DNA from: a virus | IMG/VR virus record: IMGVR_UViG_3300036770_001229 | Span: 1 to 21,870 of that record | Direction: 5' to 3' (one strand) | Length of the DNA stretch: 21,870 nucleotides | Shown: positions 13,285 through 20,057 of the stretch, one piece after another | Position numbering within the stretch: the first letter of the stretch is position 1 | How the letters are laid out: every line of letters begins with the position of its first letter | Translations under genes and position numbers: made by a program | The notes under the pieces: model-generated | What the model saw: the letters and a program-made list of their open reading frames with translations, nothing else | What the model was told of the DNA's origin: nothing | Database searches by the model: none

Positions 13285-13514
13285 TCCGCGGTCTTCTCCA
13301 GTTTCGCTGACCCGTCAATCTTCATTGGCTGCCCACCCGTGCGACGTATCCGCTTGTAGGCATCCAAGTCTTTGTCCAACTGTTTCTCTTTGGCGTTCAA
13401 CTGCTGCACGTTTTTGCGGGTCGGCATCGCAGAACCAGACATCCGCACATGGCTGATACGGCAAGCAAAACAGCCAGGTGTATCTAAATCAGGATGCGTC
13501 TCTGCGTGTTTCAT
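13281..13514 (-). CDS. Small conserved phage protein with GCFAC motif (77 aa)
   Basis: 77 residues starting MKHAETHPDLDTPGCFACRI. The HPD...PGCFAC motif, with two cysteines three apart and nearby histidines, recurs at the start of small proteins of phages infecting Actinobacteria and could bind a metal. The rest is a charged helix (NVQQLNAKEKQLDKDLDAYK) and a basic stretch. It couples to the glycosyltransferase by a four-base overlap and follows the 94-residue gene by six bases. No function is known to me. Confidence 0.75.
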   Translation of the reverse strand: MKHAETHPDLDTPGCFACRISHVRMSGSAMPTRKNVQQLNAKEKQLDKDLDAYKRIRRTGGQPMKIDGSAKLEKTAD

Positions 13515-13520
13515 TTTCCC

Positions 13521-13805
13521 CTACGAGATGTATGCGCCGTAACCTGCCGCAGTAAGACTAGCAACCTCATCAGCCGTCACCTGATTGTCGGTGCCACCCC
13601 AATACACCTTGGAGATGGTGGTGATGTCGTTTGGTTCGTTCTCCGTGTAGGTGCCGTTCGTCAACAGGAAGACGTTCCTGCCGCGAGGTTCGGCATCGAA
13701 ATGTTTGAACAGCGAATACGCCAACCGAACCTCCTGAGAATCGAACTCCTTCGGTGGGATACCCAACACCATGAAGTCGTCGGTTGGCGGTCTAAAGGTG
13801 CTCAT
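13521..13805 (-). CDS. Stand-alone paralogue of the repeat protein's C-terminal domain (94 aa)
   Basis: 94 residues. From about residue 27 it matches the last 65 residues of the preceding gene: RLAYSLF versus RLFRYAQ, NVFLLTNGTYT versus NVYKLTDGTYT, SKVYWGG versus AKIYYGG, VTADEVASLTAAGYGAYIS versus VTQEEKDDLIAAGYGSYVS. Both begin the shared part near FRPP and end at the stop. It starts by a four-base overlap with that gene. The shared domain looks like a small alpha/beta virion module ending in a helix and a Gly/Tyr tail. Likely roles are capsid or neck decoration. The duplication is plain in the sequence; the function is not. Confidence 0.78.
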   Translation of the reverse strand: MSTFRPPTDDFMVLGIPPKEFDSQEVRLAYSLFKHFDAEPRGRNVFLLTNGTYTENEPNDITTISKVYWGGTDNQVTADEVASLTAAGYGAYIS

Positions 13806-14884
13806 GAGACGTAACTACCGTAGCCTGCCGCAATCAAGTCATCCTTTTCTTCCTGTGTCACAAAGTTCTGGGAGCCGCCGTAGTAAATCTTGGCAATGAG
13901 CGTGTAGTCCCGCTGCTCTACCGTAGTGTAGGTTCCGTCGGTCAACTTGTAGACGTTGCTGCCAGCGTAGGTGGGTTGCGCGTAGCGGAACAGGCGACCC
14001 GCAATCGACATGTCGTCACGGTCGGCGGCGGCAATCTCGGTGGTTGCTGGTGGGCGGAACAGCAGCAGTTTGATGATGCTGTTGCTGCTCGTGCCCGTGC
14101 CAGATGCGGAGGCGCTGCGTTGGGCGACGCGAGCCGAAACAATCTCCCTGCCACCCGTACCCGATGCGGTAGCGGTACGGAAACGGGTAATGACTTTGAC
14201 GACAACCGACGACCCTGCGCCCGTGCCCGTGGCGGTGCGCGGTGCGATGTGCAGTTGGCTGACGCTCGACGCACCTGCCCCCGATGCTGTGGCGGTGCGT
14301 GCACGGGTGACTTCGCCGTCGGCTGTCTGTGTGCCTGTGCCTGATGCTGTGGCGGTGCGGGGCACGATACGCAGCCCTGTCGCCGTCTGGGTGCCTGTGC
14401 CAGACCCTGAGCCTGTGTACGCACGAACCACGTTGCGCTGTGCGCTGGAAGCGCCCGTGCCCGAACCTGTTGCGGTACGGGGTGCGATGTGCAAACCAGT
14501 CGCACCACCCCCAGTGGTGCCTTGACCACTCGCAGTGGCGGACCGTGGAACGACACGCTCACCCTCAGCGGTCTGCGTACCCGTACCAGCGGCGAGTGCC
14601 GTGCGCTTCGCCACCAGCACAGTAGTGGTCGATGATGACCCTGACCCTGAACCTGTCGCAGTACGCAGCGATAGAACTAGACGTTGCGCAGTTGACGACC
14701 CTGTACCTGCTGCTGAAGCAGTGCGCTCAACGACGACTAGACCGCGATAGAAACCCTGCGTCGTCTTGTACGGTGACGCAAAATAGACGACCTTGCGGTA
14801 CGCGTAGTTCGGTACTTCCTCGAACTCCCGAAAGCCAGGAGTGTCGGTGAATCCGAACGTGAAGTCGGTGACGCCAGTAGCCAT
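13802..14884 (-). CDS. Virion repeat protein: N-terminal domain, 11 RTA repeats, C-terminal domain
   Basis: 360 residues in three parts. Residues 1-53 form an aromatic-rich N-domain (FREFEEVPNYAYRKVVYFAS). Residues 54-275 are eleven units of about 18-22 residues, each opening R-[TAS]-x-[TSL] and continuing A/G-S-G-T-G, then a short hydrophobic strand (units resemble RTATASGTGTQTADGEVTRA). The Gly/Ser/Thr turn plus strand spacing suggests a beta-solenoid or extended stalk. Residues 277-360 are a domain shared with the next gene. Together this looks like an extended surface fibre or decoration protein with a C-terminal knob. A GAGGT ribosome site lies upstream, and the start codon lies in a short inverted repeat. 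No polymerase-slippage tract is visible. Confidence 0.75.
   Translation of the reverse strand: MATGVTDFTFGFTDTPGFREFEEVPNYAYRKVVYFASPYKTTQGFYRGLVVVERTASAAGTGSSTAQRLVLSLRTATGSGSGSSSTTTVLVAKRTALAAGTGTQTAEGERVVPRSATASGQGTTGGGATGLHIAPRTATGSGTGASSAQRNVVRAYTGSGSGTGTQTATGLRIVPRTATASGTGTQTADGEVTRARTATASGAGASSVSQLHIAPRTATGTGAGSSVVVKVITRFRTATASGTGGREIVSARVAQRSASASGTGTSSNSIIKLLLFRPPATTEIAAADRDDMSIAGRLFRYAQPTYAGSNVYKLTDGTYTTVEQRDYTLIAKIYYGGSQNFVTQEEKDDLIAAGYGSYVS
14060..14725 (-). repeat. Eleven in-frame repeats of about 60 bases (RTA repeats)
   Basis: The stretch encodes eleven tandem protein units of about 20 residues. On the plus strand, phrases such as GCGGTGCG and GTGCCTGTGCC recur with the same period. 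Units differ enough at the DNA level that most have diverged; units 6 and 7 share GTGTQTA and RIVPRTA-type phrasing and are the closest. Unit number is likely to vary between related phages. Confidence 0.8.
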
Positions 14885-14892
14885 GCGGCTAC
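14877..14892 (-). promoter_or_regulatory. Hairpin with the repeat-protein start codon in its loop
   Basis: GTAGCC (14877-14882) and GGCTAC (14887-14892) are exact inverted copies with a four-base loop that contains most of the ATG (14884-14882). The same two six-base arms flank the start of the 618-residue tail gene. It could hold the start codon closed until an upstream ribosome arrives. Part of the match follows from the common ATGGCTAC start. Confidence 0.35.
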
Positions 14893-14898
14893 CTCACC

Positions 14899-15261
14899 TC
14901 AATCGAGGGTCAGCGTCAGCGAAGTGATTTGGAAAGTGTCGCCAGCGGTGACCGAAGCAGACGAAGACAACGCACCAGTCCACAGACAGTTGCCCGCAGT
15001 CGAGTTGTCCCACAGCGAGAAATGCGAATAGGTTTCCGTGGTAGAAACGTTCGTCCATTCAACTGTCGCAGATGACGCCATCGAACCGCTGGATGCGGCA
15101 GAGAACGTGACTTCTTCACGGGTTGTCTCTGTGGCTGCGTTGCTCGTGCCAGCCTCACCAGGGTCACCAGTGTGCAACTTCACGTAGACGTTGCTCACCG
15201 AAAACGATTGAGCGCGAAGGGTATCGAGCAGTTTGTTTTCTGCGTAGTTAGAAATCGACAT
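14899..15261 (-). CDS. Small virion / tail-type protein (120 aa)
   Basis: 120 residues. It begins MSISNYAENKLLDTLRAQSF, has VYVKLHTGDPGEAGTSNAAT (about 26-45), then an EEVTFSAASS strand and YSHFSLWDNSTAGNCLWTGA, ending FQITSLTLTLD. The pattern N..LD...N...Y..LHTGDPGE.GT.N......R..V.F......W......T.S.FSLWD..... is a very common small phage structural protein, often called a minor tail or fibre protein. It is the first gene after the capsid terminator, with a GAGGT ribosome site at about 15265-15270. In these phages it may decorate the capsid or form part of the neck. Confidence 0.8.
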   Translation of the reverse strand: MSISNYAENKLLDTLRAQSFSVSNVYVKLHTGDPGEAGTSNAATETTREEVTFSAASSGSMASSATVEWTNVSTTETYSHFSLWDNSTAGNCLWTGALSSSASVTAGDTFQITSLTLTLD

Positions 15262-15285
15262 CAGTTACCTCGCCTGAGATGATAG

Positions 15286-15345
15286 CAGAAAACAGAAGTG
15301 GGGGAGCGGGGCAGGGGAGGAAACCCCGCCCCCCACCGATTCTGT
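15286..15345 (-). terminator. Strong intrinsic terminator after the capsid gene
   Basis: On the minus strand the stem is formed by plus-strand bases 15298-15311 and 15324-15336: GTGGGGG pairs with CCCCCAC and GCGGGG with CCCCGC, with one bulged base (15305). ACAGAA (15292-15297) and TTCTGT (15340-15345) extend the stem past a three-base internal loop. The loop is 12 bases. TTTT follows in the transcript. It lies 18 bases after the capsid stop, as expected for closing a highly expressed capsid transcript. Confidence 0.85.
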
Positions 15346-15362
15346 TGAACTAGTTATCTAGT

Positions 15363-16325
15363 TCAGTTTGCGCCGAGCGACGAAGCCGACTCGATGCGAC
15401 GCAGCGAAGCCTCACGGAATCGTGCGTAGCCGCCGAGCCAGTACCAGCCGACAGGCTGGAAACGCTGGAGCACGTCAACCACTGGACCGCGGACAACGCG
15501 TGGGAACGCGCCGTTGCCATCCACGATTGAGTGTGCCTTGGCGAGGGCCTGACGACCCGCGATGTGCGTGCAGTACGCATCCACGGTGCCAGTCGAGCCT
15601 GAGCCGTTCGAGGCGTTCTCGAAAATCTTCGCACGCGGCGTCTCAATGAAACGCACGCCTTCGAAGGCTCCGACTTCGCCGTTGTAGATGTTCGCTGGGT
15701 CGCTGTACACGTGCGGGTCACGCCACGAAGCCACACCAGTCTCCTTGCGGAGGTCGTATGACACGTCGGGGTGAATGTAACCCATGTACATGCCGTTGAA
15801 CGAAACGGCGTTGGCCTTGCGGAGAGCGGCGACAACCTTGCGGACGTCGTTCGCTTCGATGATGTCGGTCGCCTCGATTTCGGTGCGGGCCGTCGGGGTG
15901 GTGCTTCCGCCGCCACCGTAGACGACGTTCGTGCCAGCGGCGAGGACGTCACGGATAACGCCGTCGATGCTGATACCAGCGTTGTAGCCGACCAGGTTGG
16001 CGGCTGCCGCATCCACGTCAAGGAACGAAGTTCCACGCAACTTGGCGGTGGTGTTGACAGCGTTGCCGTACTCGTTCAGCGTCACTTCAACCTGGCTGTC
16101 GCCCATCACCACTGGGGTGACGTCGGTGTCCTCGGTGAGGGTGCTGGTCTTTTCGCTCAGGTCGTTGAAGATGGTGAACTTCACCGATGAGCCTGGCATT
16201 GCTTGTGCGACGGGCATCACGTCTGCAACCGCGTCGAACAGAAGTTCGCTGCGGAGTGCGAAGTACGCAATCCTGTCAAATGCAACCTGGTCTGTGAGCA
16301 GGTCGCTCTGTTGTGTCTTGGTCAT
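15363..16325 (-). CDS. Major capsid protein, N4-gp56-like family
   Basis: 320 residues. The fold and layout match the N4-gp56-type major capsid family: an N-terminal helix (VAFDRIAYFALRSELLFDAV), then MPGSSVKFTIFNDLSEKTST, a TEDTDVTPV loop, VEVTLNEYGNAVNTTAKLRG (about 79-98), YMGYIHPDVSYDLRKETG in the middle, and GVRFIETPRAKIFEN before the C-terminal domain. HK97-fold capsid proteins build the shell. It follows a scaffold-type gene by 43 bases and is closed by a strong terminator, the usual pattern for the most abundant virion protein. The ribosome site before the ATG is weak (AGGT). N4-type capsids occur in both short- and long-tailed phages. Confidence 0.9.
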   Translation of the reverse strand: MTKTQQSDLLTDQVAFDRIAYFALRSELLFDAVADVMPVAQAMPGSSVKFTIFNDLSEKTSTLTEDTDVTPVVMGDSQVEVTLNEYGNAVNTTAKLRGTSFLDVDAAAANLVGYNAGISIDGVIRDVLAAGTNVVYGGGGSTTPTARTEIEATDIIEANDVRKVVAALRKANAVSFNGMYMGYIHPDVSYDLRKETGVASWRDPHVYSDPANIYNGEVGAFEGVRFIETPRAKIFENASNGSGSTGTVDAYCTHIAGRQALAKAHSIVDGNGAFPRVVRGPVVDVLQRFQPVGWYWLGGYARFREASLRRIESASSLGAN

Positions 16326-16368
16326 TACCTGTTATTGCTTTCCCCCGACAGGCACGGGGACCTGCGGG

Positions 16369-16821
16369 CTAGATGTTTTCTGCTTCTTGCCTTGCTTGAG
16401 CCAGTATCTGCATCACTTCATCCTGGTTACGAGCCTGGTTGATTTTGGTTGACCAATCGACCATCGGTTCGCTCGTCTCACCTGCACGCTGGGCCTTCGT
16501 AATACGGCTCCACGCATCAGCCTCGGATTTCGCTTGCGCGTTCTCCGCAGCCTTCGCAATGAGATTCGCTTCCTCCGCTGCTTGGCGGATGGCTTCTGGG
16601 GTGACTTCGCCGTCGTAGCCTTTCACGAAATACTTCGAGACTGGGTTGTCCATCGGGACTCCAGCCTTGATAAAAGCCATTTCGCGTTTGACTGATTCGG
16701 CTTCCGCTAACTGTTTCTTTAGTTCAGCGGCTTCCTTTTCCAGCAGACGCATCCGTGCACGCACGGGGTCTTTCGGTGCCTCGTCAACAGAATCGTCTTC
16801 GAAATCGTGGACGTTTGACAT
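16369..16821 (-). CDS. Putative capsid scaffolding protein
   Basis: 150 residues, nearly all helical and highly charged. Residues 22-48 (ARMRLLEKEAAELKKQLAEA) make a coiled coil, and the acidic N-terminus (DFEDDSVDEAPKD) and a central PMDNPVSKYFVKGYDGEVT are typical of phage scaffolds. Scaffolding proteins guide capsid assembly and leave before or during DNA packaging. The gene sits directly upstream of the capsid gene, the usual position. An AAAGGAG ribosome site (16829-16835) lies seven bases before the ATG, the best in this region. The family is inferred from layout and position. Confidence 0.75.
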   Translation of the reverse strand: MSNVHDFEDDSVDEAPKDPVRARMRLLEKEAAELKKQLAEAESVKREMAFIKAGVPMDNPVSKYFVKGYDGEVTPEAIRQAAEEANLIAKAAENAQAKSEADAWSRITKAQRAGETSEPMVDWSTKINQARNQDEVMQILAQARQEAENI

Positions 16822-16840
16822 TGGCTCACTCCTTTACCCA

Positions 16841-16863
16841 CACCAGGTTGGAGGTTCCTGGTG
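16841..16863 (-). promoter_or_regulatory. Leader hairpin upstream of the scaffold gene
   Basis: CACCAGG (16841-16847) and CCTGGTG (16857-16863) are perfect seven-base inverted copies around a nine-base loop. It lies between the candidate promoter and the scaffold ribosome site, with no T-run after it, so it looks like an mRNA leader structure rather than a terminator. Confidence 0.45.
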
Positions 16864-16888
16864 GCTGTTGTCTTATGTGACGACTACG

Positions 16889-16918
16889 AAAGTAGCAGTA
16901 TGACTACTTCGGTGTCAA
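16889..16918 (-). promoter_or_regulatory. Candidate promoter of the scaffold-capsid unit
   Basis: A perfect TTGACA on the minus strand (16913-16918) is followed by an 18-base spacer and TACTTT (16889-16894), which keeps the key T, A and final T of the -10. It lies in the 102-base gap between the repeat-tract gene and the scaffold gene, the largest gap in the right half. An imperfect inverted repeat (16887-16911) covers the -10 and spacer and could bind a regulator. Confidence 0.45.
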
Positions 16919-16923
16919 GTACC

Positions 16924-18270
16924 CTACTGGGCGGTTCCGACACCAGTTTCAACTGTGCCAGAGGTTGCGCCAGAGGTGCGGGCGAATCCGCCGCCACCTT
17001 GGAACTCTGCGAGACGTTGACGCTGGCGACGCAACAACGCCTGCTCTGCCTGAACATCGAATCCGAGGGCGGCGCCAACCTTCTGTTCTTCCGTCAGCCC
17101 TTCTTCCCCGCCCATCTCTTGATACAAGCCAGCCAACTGTCCTGCACGTTGGAACGCCGCTTGGGTTCCTTCTGCGGTGTAGCCGCGGCGGACCAGTTCT
17201 TCTGCGGTTCCCGCACCGAACTGGAAGCCTGCCTGTTCCCTGCCGCGGGCACCGATACGGGCAGCCTCAACCTGGCGTTGCAGGCTCGTCAATGCGCGGT
17301 CTGGGTCAATGAAATAGGCGGCAAGAGCGTTCTCGTCGTTGCCCACCTCGGGGTAGAACTGGCGGAGGGTGTTCAAGACTTGCGGGTCGGCATTGCGGAC
17401 CTTGGCGTACCCTTGGTTGATGCGGGCTTGAAACTCCGAGGGGGAGACGTCGCCTTCGATGAGGCGGGCAAAGTCGTCTGGGGAGTCGTAGAACTCGGCT
17501 GGTAGACGGTTGGCTACGAGCACTGAACGGTATTGCTGTTCCAATCCGATGTAGGTGGCGGGGTCAAGTTCGGGTAGCCCTTTGGATGCGCGGGCTGCGT
17601 TCGCTTTGAAACGGGTACGGAACTGTTCGGTGTCTCGCAACTGGAACAGGATGGCGTCGGAGTCCTCGATGCCTTGGGCAAGCAGGGCGCGGATTTGTGA
17701 TTCTAGGCCCCGTAGTCCTGCGCGACCGAGGAAGGAGTTGATTACCCCGAAAGCGTTTTCTCGGCGTGAGGCTGCTGCCGCGGCTTCGGCGGCTTGTTGT
17801 GCGGCGAACTGTGCTGCGCGTTGTTCGCGGTCAAGGCGGGCGATTCGTTCGGTTTCAGTTTCCCCACCAGTTTCCCCACCAGTTTCCCCACCCGTGCCAC
17901 CACCAGTGCCGCCACCAGTGCCGCCACCAGTGCCGCCACCAGTGCCGCCACCAGTTTCCCCACCCGTGCCACCACCCGTGCCGCCACCAGTGCCGCCACC
18001 AGTGCCGCCACCAGTTTCCCCACCCGTGCCACCACCCGTGCCGCCACCAGTTTCCCCACCCGTGCCGCCACCACCAGCACCGCCACCACCAGTTTCCCCA
18101 CCAGTACCGCCACCACCAGTGCCACCGCCAGTACCGCCATCCTCTTGCGGAGTGTATGGTGCCGTCAACCCAGGCTGATTCGGCGAAAGAGCACCACGAG
18201 CCACCAACTCCTGACGCAAATCAGGAGGAATCGTTGCAACATCTTCTTCTGGAAGAAATGCCATGCTCAT
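16924..18270 (-). CDS. Putative internal virion protein with GGGT repeat tract
   Basis: 448 residues. The first 44 residues are a short Pro-rich segment (FLPEEDVATIPPDLRQELVA). Residues 45-137 are almost wholly Gly/Thr with spaced Glu (GGGT and GGET units). Residues about 138-170 are a charged, Ala-rich helix. The C-terminal 280 residues are helical: YRSVLVANRLPAEFYDSPDD, SPSEFQARINQGYAKVRNAD and a late QGGGGFARTSGA. I know this helical pattern from large proteins beside the capsid genes of phages of Actinobacteria, where ejection or internal roles are assumed. It is followed by the candidate promoter of the capsid unit. The glycine tract is a flexible linker and differs sharply from the rest of the protein. 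Confidence 0.65.
   Translation of the reverse strand: MSMAFLPEEDVATIPPDLRQELVARGALSPNQPGLTAPYTPQEDGGTGGGTGGGGTGGETGGGGAGGGGTGGETGGGTGGGTGGETGGGTGGGTGGGTGGGTGGETGGGTGGGTGGGTGGGTGGGTGGETGGETGGETETERIARLDREQRAAQFAAQQAAEAAAAASRRENAFGVINSFLGRAGLRGLESQIRALLAQGIEDSDAILFQLRDTEQFRTRFKANAARASKGLPELDPATYIGLEQQYRSVLVANRLPAEFYDSPDDFARLIEGDVSPSEFQARINQGYAKVRNADPQVLNTLRQFYPEVGNDENALAAYFIDPDRALTSLQRQVEAARIGARGREQAGFQFGAGTAEELVRRGYTAEGTQAAFQRAGQLAGLYQEMGGEEGLTEEQKVGAALGFDVQAEQALLRRQRQRLAEFQGGGGFARTSGATSGTVETGVGTAQ
17860..18138 (-). repeat. 12-base minisatellite coding GGGT/GGET units
   Basis: A tandem array of mostly 12-base units (plus strand CCACCAGTGCCG and variants with CCCGTGCCA or CCAGTTTCC) spans about 280 bases. 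TTTCC variants, coding GGET, recur in a longer pattern: blocks of several GGGT units closed by a GGET unit. Near-identical blocks show recent expansion by unequal pairing or slippage. All variants keep the frame. Confidence 0.88.
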
Positions 18271-20057
18271 GCGCGGAACCCGAAATCCTTCTCCAACTTC
18301 ATCACCAGATTACTTGCCTGCTGTTTCGCTTCGTTCGTGAACTGCCAACCATACTTGTCATCCGACTTCAACGTAGTAATCCAATCCGTCAACGACATCG
18401 GTTCCTTACCCATGAGTGCGGTGGCGAACTTCGTCGGGACGCCGCGGTCATCAATCAACGCAACCTGGTCTGGCGCCTGCTCCAAAACGCTTGCCGCAAT
18501 CTGTTGATACGGCGAGAAAATCGTTTGCACCGACACGCCGCGGTCCAACAAATCCGCGAACGGCTTGTACGAAACCTTCGCCAAATCACGCAGATTGTTA
18601 CGCAGCATGTCCTCGGTCATCACGACACCGCTCGCAGGGTCAACGTCTTGTGCGAGGATACGGGCAATCTGTTCGTCGTCTGGGCGTTGCGCGTAGGCGC
18701 GGTAGATGGCGCGGATACGGTCCGCATCGGCACCACCCAACGCAGTCTTGGCTGCCGTCGGCGCGGTGAACGTGGGCGCCGCTGCACCACGTTTGAACGC
18801 CGCACGATAAACGAGACGCCCCAAATCTACGCCCGTTGAACCGTTACGGGCTGCCACGCCTGCGACTTCTTCAAGGGTGGATTGGTCAAACTGGATTTCG
18901 CCGTACTCGGCGCGAATCGCGTCAATCTGTTTCTGGACAGCCAACTGTTTTTCGGCTGGTGTTTTCAGGTCGAACGCCTGCTGCGCCTTGGTCGTGTTCA
19001 ACCCGTACGGTGTCTTCTTCAGTTCCTGTACGAACTGCGCCAAACCTTCCTGCGACTTGAACCATCCCTGTTGGACTGCTTTGCGCAGCAAGTCGGGGAC
19101 ACCCTCGTACTTCGGGTCGAGGAGGTATGCGTATTCGCCTGCTTGTTGGGCGACGAGTTCTTCCCACGATGCCGTTGGTGCGGTGGGTTTCCCTGTCTGT
19201 TTGGCTTCCAGGTCGGCGCGTACAGTCGCACGGTTCTCTGGGGTATCAGCCAAACCCGCTGCCGCAAGTCCAGCCGTAACGTCTTTGCGGGTAACTGGCT
19301 TCGGTGCTGCTGCGGCACCAGTGGTTGAGGTAGTGGTTGTTACTGGCGGTGTGGTAACGCCCGCAGTTGAAGGGCCTGCACCAAAACCAGTTCTACCCAT
19401 TGCATCCGTGCGGGCACTAATCGGCGGCTGGCGAACCGTGCCAGTTTCACCGAATCCGACACGAACGTTGGGTCCAGGAATGTTGACGGCGGACACGGCC
19501 TGCGCACCTACGGCGGCGCTCGCAATCTGCCACTGTTTGAAATCCTCCACGTTCTTCGTACGTTCGTACCTTTGCCACCACGAATCGGCGTACTGTTGCC
19601 TGTCGAACAACTCGCGGTTCGTAATGTTCACCTTCTTCACGATGTCGTCAAGCGATTCGGAGAGGAACTTGCGGTTGTCCCGAAGTTTCTCAAGGTCTGC
19701 GGTTGCCTTGTCTCGCTTCAGGGTCCGTTTGCCGATTTTGATGTTGTCGGTTTTGCTGGCAACCAGCGCCTCTTCGTAGGAGGTGATTGTTGCATCGGTG
19801 GTGTCGATACGTTTGCGAATCGTTTCGATGTCGGTTTGCGCCTTCTGCAAATCGCCAACTGGTGTCCCCTCTACACGACCAGCCTTGACCCAACGCATGA
19901 AGTTCGCAATGTCGGTGAAAACACCCCAGTTGTAGGACTCGGCTTCGTTCTCCGTGACGTTCCCAGCCTTGACTTGGGTCCACAGCGCCTGCTTTGCTTC
20001 CTTGCTGATGCGTAGCGCGTTTATCCACGGCGCGTCCTTATCCCACGGATTCATCAC
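18267..20057 (-). CDS. Large putative internal / ejection virion protein
   Basis: 596 residues in three parts. Residues 1-185 are helical with a long coiled coil (about 70-150, for example DLEKLRDNRKFLSESLDDIV). Residues about 225-255 are a Thr/Pro/Ala linker (TTPPVTTTTSTTGAAAAPKP). The rest is helical with phrases recalling large internal proteins of phages of Actinobacteria: YEGVPDLLRKAVQQGWFKSQ, QFVQELKKTPYGLNTTKAQQ, and a C-terminal block with PMSLTDWITTLKSDDKYGWQ and QQASNLVMKLEKDFG. No catalytic residues stand out. Four-base overlaps join it to both neighbours. It could form part of the internal core released with DNA, or a tail-interior protein. That function is inferred. Confidence 0.62.
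   Translation of the reverse strand: MMNPWDKDAPWINALRISKEAKQALWTQVKAGNVTENEAESYNWGVFTDIANFMRWVKAGRVEGTPVGDLQKAQTDIETIRKRIDTTDATITSYEEALVASKTDNIKIGKRTLKRDKATADLEKLRDNRKFLSESLDDIVKKVNITNRELFDRQQYADSWWQRYERTKNVEDFKQWQIASAAVGAQAVSAVNIPGPNVRVGFGETGTVRQPPISARTDAMGRTGFGAGPSTAGVTTPPVTTTTSTTGAAAAPKPVTRKDVTAGLAAAGLADTPENRATVRADLEAKQTGKPTAPTASWEELVAQQAGEYAYLLDPKYEGVPDLLRKAVQQGWFKSQEGLAQFVQELKKTPYGLNTTKAQQAFDLKTPAEKQLAVQKQIDAIRAEYGEIQFDQSTLEEVAGVAARNGSTGVDLGRLVYRAAFKRGAAAPTFTAPTAAKTALGGADADRIRAIYRAYAQRPDDEQIARILAQDVDPASGVVMTEDMLRNNLRDLAKVSYKPFADLLDRGVSVQTIFSPYQQIAASVLEQAPDQVALIDDRGVPTKFATALMGKEPMSLTDWITTLKSDDKYGWQFTNEAKQQASNLVMKLEKDFGFRA

Noticed and set aside
16343-16359. Short G+C-rich hairpin between scaffold and capsid genes as a terminator
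   Set aside because: The stem is only about five pairs with no T-run, and a terminator between scaffold and capsid genes would be counterproductive. It may be a minor leader structure.
16861-17505. Plus-strand open frame covering the scaffold-gene gap and the end of the repeat-tract gene
   Set aside because: Most of it is antisense to a supported gene, and it starts inside the likely promoter region. The protein has no convincing domain.
17860-18138. Possible CRISPR array
   Set aside because: The units are contiguous 12-base coding repeats without unique spacers of constant length.
17742-18507. Several long frames across the glycine-repeat tract, in both directions
   Set aside because: A 12-base repeat leaves all frames open, so long Pro-rich, His-rich or Val-rich products appear automatically. 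Only the GGGT frame continues into normal protein on both sides.
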